23,659 nt of DNA from Ruminococcaceae bacterium UBA1438 (GCA_002329285.1 DCTO01000043.1:24073-47731); one strand, 5' to 3'. Shown: positions 14,116 to 22,613, numbered from the stretch's first letter. Notes: generated from the sequence alone by a model not told the origin. Program-made: numbers and translations.

Positions 14116-15795
14116 ATGGCAAACCGAATTTTCGGCGCGGATAATGCGCCGCTTAAAATCCAGTTTATAACGGATTTGCATTATTATTCAAGAAAATGCG
14201 GCACAGAGGGAAAGGCTTATGAAAACGCCGAATCCAAAAGCCAGAAGATTATCAAGGATTCCGATTTGGTTATCAAGGCGGGATTTGATATTCTTTGCGA
14301 GGATACCTCAACCGATATCATCGTGCTTGCGGGTGACACCACTAAGGACGGCGAAATTGATTCCCACAAGGAATTCATTGAAATGCTGCGCGATCTGAAA
14401 AAGCGCGGCAAGCGCATTTACGTTATCACCGCAACCCACGATTTCCGCACGGAGGGATACACAAAGGGCTACCGCGGCGATGAGGAAATAAAGGTTCCCG
14501 CTGTTGCAAACAGGCTTGATTTGTGGGATATGTATTATGAATTCGGCCCGAATGAAGCAATCTCAACCTTCAGGGAGGGCTTGAGCTACGTTGTTCAGCT
14601 TGCACCGGGTTATCGCCTTTTTGCGCTTAATGACGACACTAACGGCAAGCCTGACGGCGAGCGCGGCTCCGGTTATTCAGACGAATGCATGAAATGGATT
14701 ATGGAGCAGCTTGAGGACGCGAAGAAAAACGACCAGTTTGTTATCGCGATGACTCACCACCCGATGGTTTCACCCTCCCCGTTTTATTCAATAATCGGCA
14801 GCGGCGATATGCAGCGCAACCATGAAATTACGCGCGAAATTTTTGCTGACGCAGGGCTTCAGGTTATGCTCACGGGCCACACCCACGTTCATGACATCGG
14901 CTTTGTTACAACGAAAAAGGGCAACCGCTTTTATGATATCGCCTGCGGCGCAATGCTTGGCTGCCCGCCAACCATGCGAAACGTTATCCTTGACCCGGCT
15001 AACGCCAAGGTTGATGTTGACACAATTATGATTAAAGAGGTGCCCGGGCTGGACACCGGCGGCAAGCCTTTTGACGAATATATGCGCGGCTTCTTCTTTG
15101 GCATGATAGGCGAGGTTGTTAACGCGCTTGCAAATGATTATGACCGCTTCACCGAAATGGCAGGCTCCTTCTCAATCAGCCCTGCAAAGGCAAAGAAGCT
15201 TAAGCCGATTTTAAGGCCCGTTGGCAAATTCCTTAACAAGCTCACCTTCAAAAAGGTTTGGCGCCTTTGCAAAAAGGAATGCGGCCTTTCAAAGGCGGAC
15301 ATTGCCGATATCGCAGACAACAAGGTTGTTGATTTCATTCTTGAGCTTGTTCAGAATTTATACTGCGGCGATTCGCCTTACGGCCCGGAAACCAGGGAAT
15401 ACAAGCTCACCTGCGGGCTTCTTAACGTTATCGATTCCTTCCTTAACACGATTCGTCTTTCGATCGGCAAATTCCTTAAGGGCGCAACCAGCGTCAGAAG
15501 CCTTGTTGAGCCGCTGCTTTGGAATTCAGGTTATTGTGACGACCATGCAACACTGCCGCTTTATCCCATTTTTGATGATGAAAACCCTGCGCCCGCAGAG
15601 ATGTTTGAGGAAAAGGAATTTGTTGACACGGTTAAGCCAAGCAAGAAAGGCCCTCTTATTCTGTGCCTGCTGATTCTTGCAGTGCTGCTTGTTCTTGCAA
15701 TTCTTGTTTGCCTCATCGTGCTTATCGTTAAGGGCATTATCGCTCTTGTTCATCTTGCGGCAGGCAAGGCTTTGCTTGGCTTTTTGCTCTCATAA
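14116..15795 (+). CDS. Calcineurin-like metallophosphoesterase with a C-terminal membrane anchor
   Basis: The product is 559 aa. The N-terminal 310 residues carry the metallophosphoesterase motifs: TDLHYY (D20, H22), AGDTTKDG (D74), MTHHP (H214) and TGHTHVH (H255, H257). The block that is normally GNH[D/E] reads ATHD (106-109), so the metal-binding Asn is replaced by Thr 107. Residues about 310-510 match no domain I recognise. Residues about 515-555 are strongly hydrophobic (LILCLLILAVLLVLAIL), giving one or two membrane spans. No signal peptide is visible, so the enzyme domain is probably cytoplasmic and tethered by its tail. AAGGGG precedes the ATG. The gene shares a promoter region with the capsule regulators. 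The substrate is unknown; phosphodiesters of the lipid-carrier or glycan type are only a guess. Confidence 0.8.
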   Translation: MANRIFGADNAPLKIQFITDLHYYSRKCGTEGKAYENAESKSQKIIKDSDLVIKAGFDILCEDTSTDIIVLAGDTTKDGEIDSHKEFIEMLRDLKKRGKRIYVITATHDFRTEGYTKGYRGDEEIKVPAVANRLDLWDMYYEFGPNEAISTFREGLSYVVQLAPGYRLFALNDDTNGKPDGERGSGYSDECMKWIMEQLEDAKKNDQFVIAMTHHPMVSPSPFYSIIGSGDMQRNHEITREIFADAGLQVMLTGHTHVHDIGFVTTKKGNRFYDIACGAMLGCPPTMRNVILDPANAKVDVDTIMIKEVPGLDTGGKPFDEYMRGFFFGMIGEVVNALANDYDRFTEMAGSFSISPAKAKKLKPILRPVGKFLNKLTFKKVWRLCKKECGLSKADIADIADNKVVDFILELVQNLYCGDSPYGPETREYKLTCGLLNVIDSFLNTIRLSIGKFLKGATSVRSLVEPLLWNSGYCDDHATLPLYPIFDDENPAPAEMFEEKEFVDTVKPSKKGPLILCLLILAVLLVLAILVCLIVLIVKGIIALVHLAAGKALLGFLLS

Positions 15796-15802
15796 AAAGC
15801 TA

Positions 15803-15831
15803 TTGCATTGAAGAATAAAACTTGATATAAT
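15803..15831 (+). promoter_or_regulatory. Promoter of the GtrA-like gene
   Basis: A perfect TATAAT at 15826-15831 with a weak TTGCAT 17 bp upstream (15803-15808). No terminator is obvious after the phosphoesterase gene, so read-through may also occur. Confidence 0.4.
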
Positions 15832-15876
15832 AAAAATGCTAAATTTAAATTTTACATAAGTTAAGGAGTAAAAATT

Positions 15877-16680
15877 ATGGCAAACGAAAAGAAAAAGATT
15901 TCTCTCGGCGGCATTGACGGCGCTGCAGAGGAAAAGGGCTCGTTTATCAAAACAATTTGGCAGCTTGTTAAGTTCCTTGTTGTTTCAGGCCTTGTAACAA
16001 TCATTCAGCTTGTTTTGGCAAACGTGCTTCCGCTCGTTTTTGACGGCTTGCGCGCTGAAATCCCGAATTTCCTTCAGGGCATTTTTGCACCGAACACAAT
16101 TTTTGATGCTTCTGTTTTCACAGGCTCCATCAATGATTGGCTTGAATCCGCAAAAACCTTTATGAATGAAACCTTCACAAAGGTGGACACCACTGCGCTT
16201 AAAGCTGCTAAAGACACCTTGGGCGAGGGTTATAAGATTATGAAAACCCAGGTTAACACTTACGTTGATATTAATAAATACGTAAACGGCTTTGCTATTG
16301 AAAACGGCTCAATCGTTTCCGGTGTTATCACTTGGGGTTATCTTCTTCCTTTCTTCCTTTCAAATCTTATTGCTAACATTTACGGCTTCTATCAGAACAA
16401 GAAAACCACCTTTAAATCAGACGCGCCTTGGTATAATTTTGCAATCTATATCTTCCTTATGATTGCTCTTATCCTCTTCTCAACCTGGTTCCAGGGTTGG
16501 TTATACGGCGTTCTTCTTAAAGCTCCGTGGACATGGCTCAGCGATCTTGCAAGAACAATCGGCGGTTTGGCTGCCGGCTTTATCCAAATGGTTGTTCTCT
16601 TCCCGATTGAGAAATTCGTTCTTCTCAAGGAAAAGAAGCCCGCAGAGGGCGAGGAAGCAGTTGAGGAAGCTGCTGAATAA
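15877..16680 (+). CDS. Integral membrane protein, possibly GtrA-like with a large inserted loop
   Basis: The product is 267 aa. Hydrophobic segments lie at about 27-57 (IWQLVKFLVVSGLVTIIQLVLANVL begins here in part), 148-170, 186-214 and 226-250. NIYGFYQNKKTTFKS (167-181) resembles the N-x3-N[RK]xxTF signature of GtrA/DPMS-type proteins, and the opening VKFLVVSGLVTIIQ resembles their first helix. GtrA-type proteins are four-helix membrane proteins thought to move polyprenyl-phosphate sugars. Here some 90 residues (about 58-147) separate the first and later helices, and the C-terminus is an acidic tail (EGEEAVEEAAE). TAAGGAG is a strong ribosome site. The GtrA assignment is a motif-level inference. 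The neighbours fit a cell-envelope glycan role. Confidence 0.6.
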   Translation: MANEKKKISLGGIDGAAEEKGSFIKTIWQLVKFLVVSGLVTIIQLVLANVLPLVFDGLRAEIPNFLQGIFAPNTIFDASVFTGSINDWLESAKTFMNETFTKVDTTALKAAKDTLGEGYKIMKTQVNTYVDINKYVNGFAIENGSIVSGVITWGYLLPFFLSNLIANIYGFYQNKKTTFKSDAPWYNFAIYIFLMIALILFSTWFQGWLYGVLLKAPWTWLSDLARTIGGLAAGFIQMVVLFPIEKFVLLKEKKPAEGEEAVEEAAE

Positions 16681-16696
16681 TCAGATAAAAACTCAA

Positions 16697-16729
16697 AAGC
16701 TGCCTTGCAAAGCAAGGCAGCTTCTTTTG
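16697..16729 (+). terminator. Rho-independent terminator of the GtrA-like gene
   Basis: AAGCTGCCTTGC / GCAAGGCAGCTT, a perfect 12-bp stem with a 3-base loop, followed by CTTTTG. Confidence 0.8.
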
Positions 16730-16751
16730 CGCCAAATCGCGGCTTGCCGGA

Positions 16752-16780
16752 TTGACACCAAAAATATAATATTGTATAAT
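16752..16780 (+). promoter_or_regulatory. Fully consensus promoter of the anchored esterase gene
   Basis: TTGACA at 16752-16757, exactly 17 bp, then TATAAT at 16775-16780. It is the only promoter in the window with both hexamers perfect, so high basal expression is expected. Confidence 0.8.
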
Positions 16781-16810
16781 TAAATATACTCATTTTAAGG
16801 GGGAATTTTT

Positions 16811-17941
16811 ATGCCTGAGGTTCAGGAGCAGGTTAAGGTTAAATCCAAAAAGAAGGGCAAAAAGGCGGGCATTATCGTGCTTTGCTGCCTTGTTGCGCTG
16901 GCGGTAATTTCCGCACTTTTTATTCATATCACAACCCTGCCGAAATATGACACGGATGAAAATATGATTCCCGTTGGCGGAATGGTTATTTCCGATTCAG
17001 TGGAATATAAGGATGCAAGCGGCGACGGTATCAGGAACAACGCCGTTATCAGAATTATGCAGATGGTTTGGCGCTTCTGCGCCGGCGGCGACGCTTCAAA
17101 GCACGCCGTGCAAACCCCGCCGGATGACGTTTTCAAGGTAAAGGACATTGCTTATGTTGACGACGGCAACATCTTCCATCAGCTGGACGTTTATTATCCC
17201 GAAAGCACGGCGGCGGATGCGCAGCTGCCCGTTATCATTGATATTCACGGCGGCGGCTGGATGTACGGCGACAAGGATTTGAACGAATATTACTGCCTTG
17301 AGCTTGCCCACAGGGGATACACCGTTTTTAACATCAGCTATCGCCTTGTTCCGGACGTTACGGTTAATGAGCAGCTGCAGGATTGCGCGCTTGCGCTGCA
17401 GTGGATTTCACAGCACATAGCTGAATATCCCTGCAACCCAAACAACATTATGCTCACGGGCGATTCAGCGGGCGGAATGCTTTCAGCATATTCCGCGGTG
17501 CTGCTTCAGAGCGCCGAGCTTCGCGAAGCCTTTGACGTGGTTGACGGCGAGCTTAATATTTCTGCGCTTGTTTTAACCTCCCCCGTTGCATTTATGAAGG
17601 ACGGCGGCGCTTTCAGCGTTTACACAAAGCCGCTTTGGGGCAAGGACTATGATAACAAGGCGAGCGCAAATTATATGGACCTTGATGCAATCGTTCCGTT
17701 TGCGCAGCTTCCGCCGACTTATCTTATCACGAGCGACGGCGATTCCCTTGCGCACGAGCAAACACTGCGCGCTTATGACGTTCTCACCGAAAACGGCGTT
17801 GACGCAACCCTTGTTGATTATGAAATGCTGGGCGGCAAAAAGCAGCCCCACGTTTTCAGCGTGCTTAACCCGTTTGACAAGGCAGGCTCAACCGCAATTG
17901 ACGGCTTAACCGAGTTTTACAACGGCGTGATTGATGAATAA
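16811..17941 (+). CDS. Membrane-anchored alpha/beta-hydrolase esterase (HSL/carboxylesterase type)
   Basis: The product is 376 aa. A Lys-rich start (KVKSKKKGKK) followed by a hydrophobic span at about 19-41 makes a type II anchor, so the enzyme domain should face outward. HGGGW (146-150) is the oxyanion motif of the hormone-sensitive-lipase group. GDSAGG carries nucleophile S219, SDGDSL carries an acidic residue (D309/D311), and QPHVF carries H347, so the triad is complete. Family members hydrolyse acyl or acetyl esters on sugars and small molecules. AAGGGGG is the ribosome site. With a consensus promoter and terminators on both sides it is a single-gene unit. Removal of acetyl groups from the surface glycan is plausible from context but unproven. 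Confidence 0.85.
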   Translation: MPEVQEQVKVKSKKKGKKAGIIVLCCLVALAVISALFIHITTLPKYDTDENMIPVGGMVISDSVEYKDASGDGIRNNAVIRIMQMVWRFCAGGDASKHAVQTPPDDVFKVKDIAYVDDGNIFHQLDVYYPESTAADAQLPVIIDIHGGGWMYGDKDLNEYYCLELAHRGYTVFNISYRLVPDVTVNEQLQDCALALQWISQHIAEYPCNPNNIMLTGDSAGGMLSAYSAVLLQSAELREAFDVVDGELNISALVLTSPVAFMKDGGAFSVYTKPLWGKDYDNKASANYMDLDAIVPFAQLPPTYLITSDGDSLAHEQTLRAYDVLTENGVDATLVDYEMLGGKKQPHVFSVLNPFDKAGSTAIDGLTEFYNGVIDE

Positions 17942-17958
17942 CAAATACTAACGAAAAA

Positions 17959-17997
17959 GCAGAGGTGCTCTCCTAAAAGAGCGCCTCTGCAATTTTT
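17959..17997. terminator. Bidirectional terminator between the esterase and GT2 genes
   Basis: GCAGAGGTGCTC / GAGCGCCTCTGC (one G-T pair), followed by AATTTTTTT on the plus strand and by TTTTTCG on the minus strand. Confidence 0.85.
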
Positions 17998-18954
17998 TTA
18001 TTTAAAAAGCTTTTCGTATTGATCGTATTCTTTTTTATTATAGAAATATTCGCGTGGCTTATCGGCAACGCCAAGCTCCTGCCACCATTCGTTTTTAAGC
18101 TTTGCATAAAGCTTATCATATGTTGGCTGAGCAATCGTGTTTATGTTCCAAAGCGAGAAATGAAGCGCATAATTGATGTAATCCTTTTCCACCTCGGCAT
18201 AAATGCCCTCTGCCTGAAGCCTTTCACGAAGCGCAATCAGCGCATTATAAAAGCAATCCCATGATTTTTCACGGGTTTTTGAAAGGCTGCCCTCAGTGTC
18301 TCTGCGCTGATGGGCAAGAATTTTTCCCTTTTCAACATATGCGATTTTCTTTGCAATTGCAATTGCGCTGAAAACGAAAAGCATATCATTGCTTGTGCGC
18401 TGCTCCTGAAACCAGAGATTATTATCAAGCACCCACCGGCGGTTATAGAGCTTATCCCACGCCCAGCCGACGAACACCTTGAATATATTATCCGTCATTG
18501 CGCGCCTGCCGAAGGGCTGATAAGGCGGCAGCTCGGCATAACGCAAAGTCCAGCCGACTTCCTTAAATTTATTCTCACCCTCAAGATACTGATCTGAGCC
18601 GAAAACGACGAAATCAGCCTGCGTTTCCTCAGCCTTGTTATATGCCTCTTCAAGCATATGCTCATCAAAGAAATCATCGGAATCAAGGAATGAGAGATAT
18701 TTGCCCTGCGCGCGGCGAAGCCCGTTATTTCTTGCCGCGCCGGCACCGCCGTTTTGCTGAGTTACGGCAATAAATCGGCTGTCCTTCTGCTCAAATTCCT
18801 TGCAGATTTCAAGGGATGAATCGGTTGAGCCGTCATCAACGCAGATAACCTCAATTTCCCTCAAGGTTTGATCTGCAATTGATTGCAGGCATTGCCTTAA
18901 ACACTTTTCAACATTATAAACCGGAACTATAACGGAAACCTTAATATCAGCCAT
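17998..18954 (-). CDS. Family 2 glycosyltransferase
   Basis: The product is about 318 aa from ATG 18954, which overlaps the end of the upstream gene by 8 bases; a TTG at 18966 would add four residues but lacks a spaced ribosome site. The GT2 GT-A fold is shown by VSVIVPVYNVEKCL (6-19), VDDGSTDSS (39-47), GAGAARNNGL and FLDSDDFF (89-96), the last being the metal-binding DxD region. It transfers a sugar from a nucleotide donor to a growing glycan in the cytoplasm. It is the last gene of the minus-strand glycan set. Donor and linkage cannot be read from the sequence. Confidence 0.9.
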   Translation of the reverse strand: MADIKVSVIVPVYNVEKCLRQCLQSIADQTLREIEVICVDDGSTDSSLEICKEFEQKDSRFIAVTQQNGGAGAARNNGLRRAQGKYLSFLDSDDFFDEHMLEEAYNKAEETQADFVVFGSDQYLEGENKFKEVGWTLRYAELPPYQPFGRRAMTDNIFKVFVGWAWDKLYNRRWVLDNNLWFQEQRTSNDMLFVFSAIAIAKKIAYVEKGKILAHQRRDTEGSLSKTREKSWDCFYNALIALRERLQAEGIYAEVEKDYINYALHFSLWNINTIAQPTYDKLYAKLKNEWWQELGVADKPREYFYNKKEYDQYEKLFK

Positions 18955-20119
18955 TTTTATTCTCAATTCCTCTTCTCTTGGAGTTTATCTTCCTGTAAAT
19001 CCTTTTCATTAAGCGGATGCATTTATTCGGGATTTTCATAATCGCTTTGCCGACTCTGTAATCACGGGAGCGCTTAATCTTATCAAGCTCCTCCTTTGCC
19101 TGCTTGAAGTTATTGTTAAAGTTTGAGCTGCCAAGATTCATCGGCAGAGCCTTAACCTTATAATAAACATTCGGCTGGTTAATCAGCAGGCGGAGATTAT
19201 CTCTTTCGCCCGGGGTGAATAAATCCTCATCAAGCTCATCCAAATCCCTTGCGCGTTTCATTTCCTTTGAGAAGCGCATAACGTAATCCTGCTTATATTC
19301 ATTTGCAATTCTGCGCAGAGTTGCAACGCAGCTGTGGAAGCGCTTCAAGGTGTAATAACCCTTAAATCTTTCCCAGGTTTCGGGATATTCCATAAGGATA
19401 TCCTTAATATGATCAAACTCAACGTTAATGCAATAAATCTTCTGCAGGTTTTTAACGGAGCTGTTTGGATTATCGCGCCTGTTCATATAATAAGGCTTAT
19501 CAACAATCATGCCCCTCTTTGCAAAGGCAAAGGTCTGGAACCAGAAGCCCGTATCCTGGAAGGAAGCGCCGGGGGTTTCATTGTGGCGGATATGCCATTC
19601 TTCAATGAAATCGCGCCTGTAAATTCCGCACCAGGTGTTCATAATGAAGCGGATTGCCTCAGGCGTGTGGCTTGGGTCAAACACCTGATTGTAATATAAA
19701 TTCTTCCTGTCCAGATGATTATATGCAAGGAACATATCGCCGTTTGTGGCGCGCTCAAAGCGGAAGAAATCCGCCTTAACCCAATCAAGATCCTTTTCCT
19801 TTGCAATCTTATATAAATCGCCGAACATATTAACCGGCACGAAATCATCCGGCTCAACGATGCCGATATATTCGCCCGTTGCCTTATCAAGGCCGATATT
19901 CATGCCGATGCCGTAACCGCCGTTTTCCTTATCAACGATTGTTATGCGGCTGTCCTTTGCGGCATATTGCTTTAATATTTCAAGAGAGCCGTCTGTTGAG
20001 CCGTCATTAATAACGATAACCTCAATATCCTCAAGGGTTTGATGGGTTATGCTTTCCATGCATTCAACAAGATATTGCTCAACGTTATAGGTTGGCACGA
20101 TTATTGAAACTTTAGGCAT
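18947..20119 (-). CDS. Family 2 glycosyltransferase with long C-terminal extension
   Basis: The product is 390 aa. VSIIVPTYNVEQYL (4-17), INDGSTDGS (37-45) and GIVEPDDFV (86-94) mark a GT2 fold, with EPDD replacing the DSDD of the two neighbouring transferases. This variant is common in a separate GT2 subgroup, so its specificity probably differs. The last about 60 residues are very basic (KRIYRKINSKRRG) and may contact the membrane. AAGGAG precedes the ATG. A palindromic repeat separates it from glf, and its stop overlaps the next GT2 start. Confidence 0.9.
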   Translation of the reverse strand: MPKVSIIVPTYNVEQYLVECMESITHQTLEDIEVIVINDGSTDGSLEILKQYAAKDSRITIVDKENGGYGIGMNIGLDKATGEYIGIVEPDDFVPVNMFGDLYKIAKEKDLDWVKADFFRFERATNGDMFLAYNHLDRKNLYYNQVFDPSHTPEAIRFIMNTWCGIYRRDFIEEWHIRHNETPGASFQDTGFWFQTFAFAKRGMIVDKPYYMNRRDNPNSSVKNLQKIYCINVEFDHIKDILMEYPETWERFKGYYTLKRFHSCVATLRRIANEYKQDYVMRFSKEMKRARDLDELDEDLFTPGERDNLRLLINQPNVYYKVKALPMNLGSSNFNNNFKQAKEELDKIKRSRDYRVGKAIMKIPNKCIRLMKRIYRKINSKRRGIENKNG

Positions 20120-20156
20120 AGTTTTATCTCCTTAACACATTGATTTAACACGCTTT

Positions 20157-20235
20157 GCCTCCCCTTTTAGGGAGGCGAGCGACCCCCTCATTCAGCTATG
20201 CTGAAAGGGTCGCCAATCTATGCTGCATATAGATT
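20157..20235. repeat. Three-hairpin palindromic intergenic element (REP/MITE-like)
   Basis: Three consecutive inverted repeats are present: GCCTCCC/GGGAGGC (20157-20176), GCGACCC/GGGTCGC (20179-20213) enclosing TTCAGC/GCTGAA, and AATCTAT/ATAGATT (20215-20235). The last includes the glf stop codon. The style of TTTTAGGGAGG next to CCCCCTCATTCAGC matches short repeats I recall as abundant in Ruminococcaceae-type genomes. There is no T-tract, so simple termination is not its obvious role. Confidence 0.6.
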
Positions 20236-21343
20236 ATTCAAACTCGGTTTCTACCGCCGCCAAAGCCGCTTCGATAACCTTATCCATATCATAATACTTA
20301 TATTTGCCGAGCCTGCCGCCGAAGATAACGTTTTCCTCGGCGTCTGCAAGCGCCTCATATTTCTGATAAAGCGCATTGTTTTCGTCGTTATTAATCGGGT
20401 AATAAGGCTCAATGCCAACGCTCCATTCAGAGGAATATTCCTTTGAAATGATTGTGCCCTTGCCCTGGCCGAATTCGAAATGCTTGTGCTCAATAATGCG
20501 GGTATAAGGCACCTCGCGCTCTGTGTAATTCACAACGGCATTGCCCTGGTAATTATCGCAATCCTCCATAATTTCGGTTTCAAAGCGAACCGTGCGGTAT
20601 TGCAAAGCGCCGTATTTATAGCCGAAATATTCATCAACGTTGCCGGTGTAAACAATCTTCATATCTGAAATATCGTTTGCCGCCTTATAATCCTCAAAGG
20701 AGGTTTCAAGCAGCACGTCAACGCCGTCAAGCATTTTTTCAATAATCTTTGTATAGCCGCCTATCGGAATGCCCTGATACCTGTCATTAAAATAATTGTT
20801 ATCATAAGTGTAACGCACGGGCAGGCGGCGGATGATGAAGGACGGCAGCTCCGTGCAACTTCTGCCCCATTGCTTTTCGGTGTATCCCTTAATCAGCTTT
20901 TCATAAACATCCTTGCCGATGAGGGAAAGCGCCTGCTCCTCAAGATTCTGCGGATTTTCAATATTATATTCAGCCTTCTGCGCTTCAATAATTTCCTTCG
21001 CCTCTGCAGGGGTTTTGATGCCCCACATTTTTGAGAAGGTGTTCATATTAAAGGGAAGGTTATAAAGCTCGTCCTTATAAATCGCAACGGGGGAATTAAT
21101 GTAATTATTAAATTCGGCAAACTGATTGATATAATCCCAAACAGCCCTGTTGCTCGTGTGGAAAATATGCGCGCCGTATTTATGCACGTTAATCCCGTTG
21201 ATGTTTTCGCAATAAATGTTGCCGCCGATGTGATTTCTTTTTTCAATCACAAGGCATTCCTTGCCCCTTTTCTTTGCCTCATAAGCAAAGATTGAGCCGA
21301 AAAGCCCGCTGCCGACAACCAGATAATCATATTTTTTGCTCAT
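20234..21343 (-). CDS. glf: UDP-galactopyranose mutase
   Basis: The product is 369 aa, normal for bacterial UGM. The Rossmann motif GSGLFGS (11-17), IEKRNHIGGNIY (33-44), HKYGAHIFHTSN (54-65), KGYTEKQWGRS and PVRYTYDNNYFNDRYQGIPIGGY-type segments are all present; these are FAD-binding and active-site signatures. The flavoenzyme converts UDP-galactopyranose to UDP-galactofuranose in the cytoplasm, so the surface glycan here likely contains galactofuranose. AGAGGT is the ribosome site. It lies 16 bases after the first GT2 gene in the same unit. Confidence 0.97.
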   Translation of the reverse strand: MSKKYDYLVVGSGLFGSIFAYEAKKRGKECLVIEKRNHIGGNIYCENINGINVHKYGAHIFHTSNRAVWDYINQFAEFNNYINSPVAIYKDELYNLPFNMNTFSKMWGIKTPAEAKEIIEAQKAEYNIENPQNLEEQALSLIGKDVYEKLIKGYTEKQWGRSCTELPSFIIRRLPVRYTYDNNYFNDRYQGIPIGGYTKIIEKMLDGVDVLLETSFEDYKAANDISDMKIVYTGNVDEYFGYKYGALQYRTVRFETEIMEDCDNYQGNAVVNYTEREVPYTRIIEHKHFEFGQGKGTIISKEYSSEWSVGIEPYYPINNDENNALYQKYEALADAEENVIFGGRLGKYKYYDMDKVIEAALAAVETEFE

Positions 21344-21359
21344 AATTCATACCTCTCGT

Positions 21360-22493
21360 TTATTTAAACTTTAAGAGCTTTTTCGCTTTATCATACAGTG
21401 CGGAATCCGCCGGAATCAGCCTGCTGATTTTCCTTGCAAGGCGGATTTTAAGCGTTTTTTCCGCATTCGCCTTGTAATAAAGCCTTGCGGCGTTTTCCTT
21501 GCGGTATTTATACATCAGAAATTCCGCCAGTGTGTGCTCCCTGATGAAAAGCATATCCTCAAGGTCATCCTTAAAATAACAGTATTCGGGAGTTAAGCGG
21601 GAATCGTTTATGTCAAAATAATCAAAGCCCTCGTCGCGGATTTTGTTATAAGCCGTGAGCATTGATTTGTCCTCCCCCAAAATCATAACCGTGCGCACGA
21701 GGCCGTTGTAAAGGCGGCTGTAAAAGCTTTGCAGCGCCTCATCCGAAATGCCGCCTGTGAGAATTTCGTTATAGATTTTGGCAAACGCCTTGTAGCCGCA
21801 GAGCGGGTCCGTTGCCGCCTTGCCCGTGATGCTTTCGCTGTTATTAACGCGGTAATAAACCAGCGGGGTGGTTACGTAAGCTATGCGCTTTGCGTAATAC
21901 ATGCACATAAAGGAAAAATAAGTGTCATTCGCGTTGCGCAGATTCTGAAATTCAATGCCGTTTTTGCGGATGAAATCGGCGCTCACAAGCTTGTTCCACG
22001 GCGCCCTTGCCGCAATATTGAAAATATATTCAGGGTGAGTTTCAATGGAAAAAACCTTTTCCCTCGGCAAAAAGCGGCGCTTAATAATCGTTTCATCAAT
22101 CGTGATTTTATCGCTGCCGTCATTAAAGGTGAAGGCGCCGCAAAGGCATAAATCCGCCTGCTCCTGCTCGCATTTTTTATAAAGCAGCTCCAGCGCATTA
22201 AGGGCGAAATAATCATCCGAATCCCAAAAGGCAAAATATTTACCCTGCGCCTGCGCCATGCCGTGATTTCTTGCAGCGCCGGCGTATTCGTTCTGCTGGG
22301 TGAGAATTTTGAATCTGCCGTCCTGCTGCGCAAAGCGGTTTAAGATTGCAAGCGAATTATCGGAGGAGCCGTCATCCACACAGATGATTTCAATATCCCT
22401 GAGCGTCTGATTAACAACCGTTTCCAGGCATTTTTCAAGATATCTTTCGGAATTATAAACGGGAATAATAACCGAAACCTTAACGTTATCCAT
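21360..22493 (-). CDS. Family 2 glycosyltransferase (first gene of the glf unit)
   Basis: The product is 377 aa. VSVIIPVYNSERYL (6-19), VDDGSSDNS (39-47), GAARNHGMAQ and FWDSDDYF (89-96) define a GT2 fold. The C-terminal part is Lys/Arg-rich (KIRLARKISRLI), as in membrane-associated polysaccharide transferases. It is transcribed from a TTGACT-17-TATAAT promoter, followed by glf and two more GT2 genes. Being next to glf makes a galactofuranosyl or acceptor-building role possible but not shown. Confidence 0.9.
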   Translation of the reverse strand: MDNVKVSVIIPVYNSERYLEKCLETVVNQTLRDIEIICVDDGSSDNSLAILNRFAQQDGRFKILTQQNEYAGAARNHGMAQAQGKYFAFWDSDDYFALNALELLYKKCEQEQADLCLCGAFTFNDGSDKITIDETIIKRRFLPREKVFSIETHPEYIFNIAARAPWNKLVSADFIRKNGIEFQNLRNANDTYFSFMCMYYAKRIAYVTTPLVYYRVNNSESITGKAATDPLCGYKAFAKIYNEILTGGISDEALQSFYSRLYNGLVRTVMILGEDKSMLTAYNKIRDEGFDYFDINDSRLTPEYCYFKDDLEDMLFIREHTLAEFLMYKYRKENAARLYYKANAEKTLKIRLARKISRLIPADSALYDKAKKLLKFK

Positions 22494-22531
22494 GGTTCAG
22501 TTCCTTTTTTTATTTGCATTTTATCTATAAT

Positions 22532-22560
22532 ATTATATATTATTAGCAAAATTAAGTCAA
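22532..22560 (-). promoter_or_regulatory. Promoter of the GT2-glf unit
   Basis: On the minus strand, TTGACT (22560-22555), a 17-bp spacer and a perfect TATAAT (22537-22532), about 33 bases before the start codon. Confidence 0.65.
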
Positions 22561-22584
22561 TCAAAAGGGATTATTTTTCTTATA

Positions 22585-22613
22585 TTGATATTAGCGCGCG
22601 TTTATGGTAAAAT
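22585..22613 (+). promoter_or_regulatory. Promoter of the GHMP kinase gene
   Basis: TTGATA at 22585-22590, a 17-bp spacer and TAAAAT at 22608-22613, about 40 bases before the ATG. It is divergent from the GT2-glf promoter. Confidence 0.6.

Noticed and set aside
22340..22564. 74-codon minus-strand frame spanning the promoter of the GT2-glf unit
   Set aside because: It overlaps the clear GT2 start and its -10/-35 boxes in another frame and has no motif.
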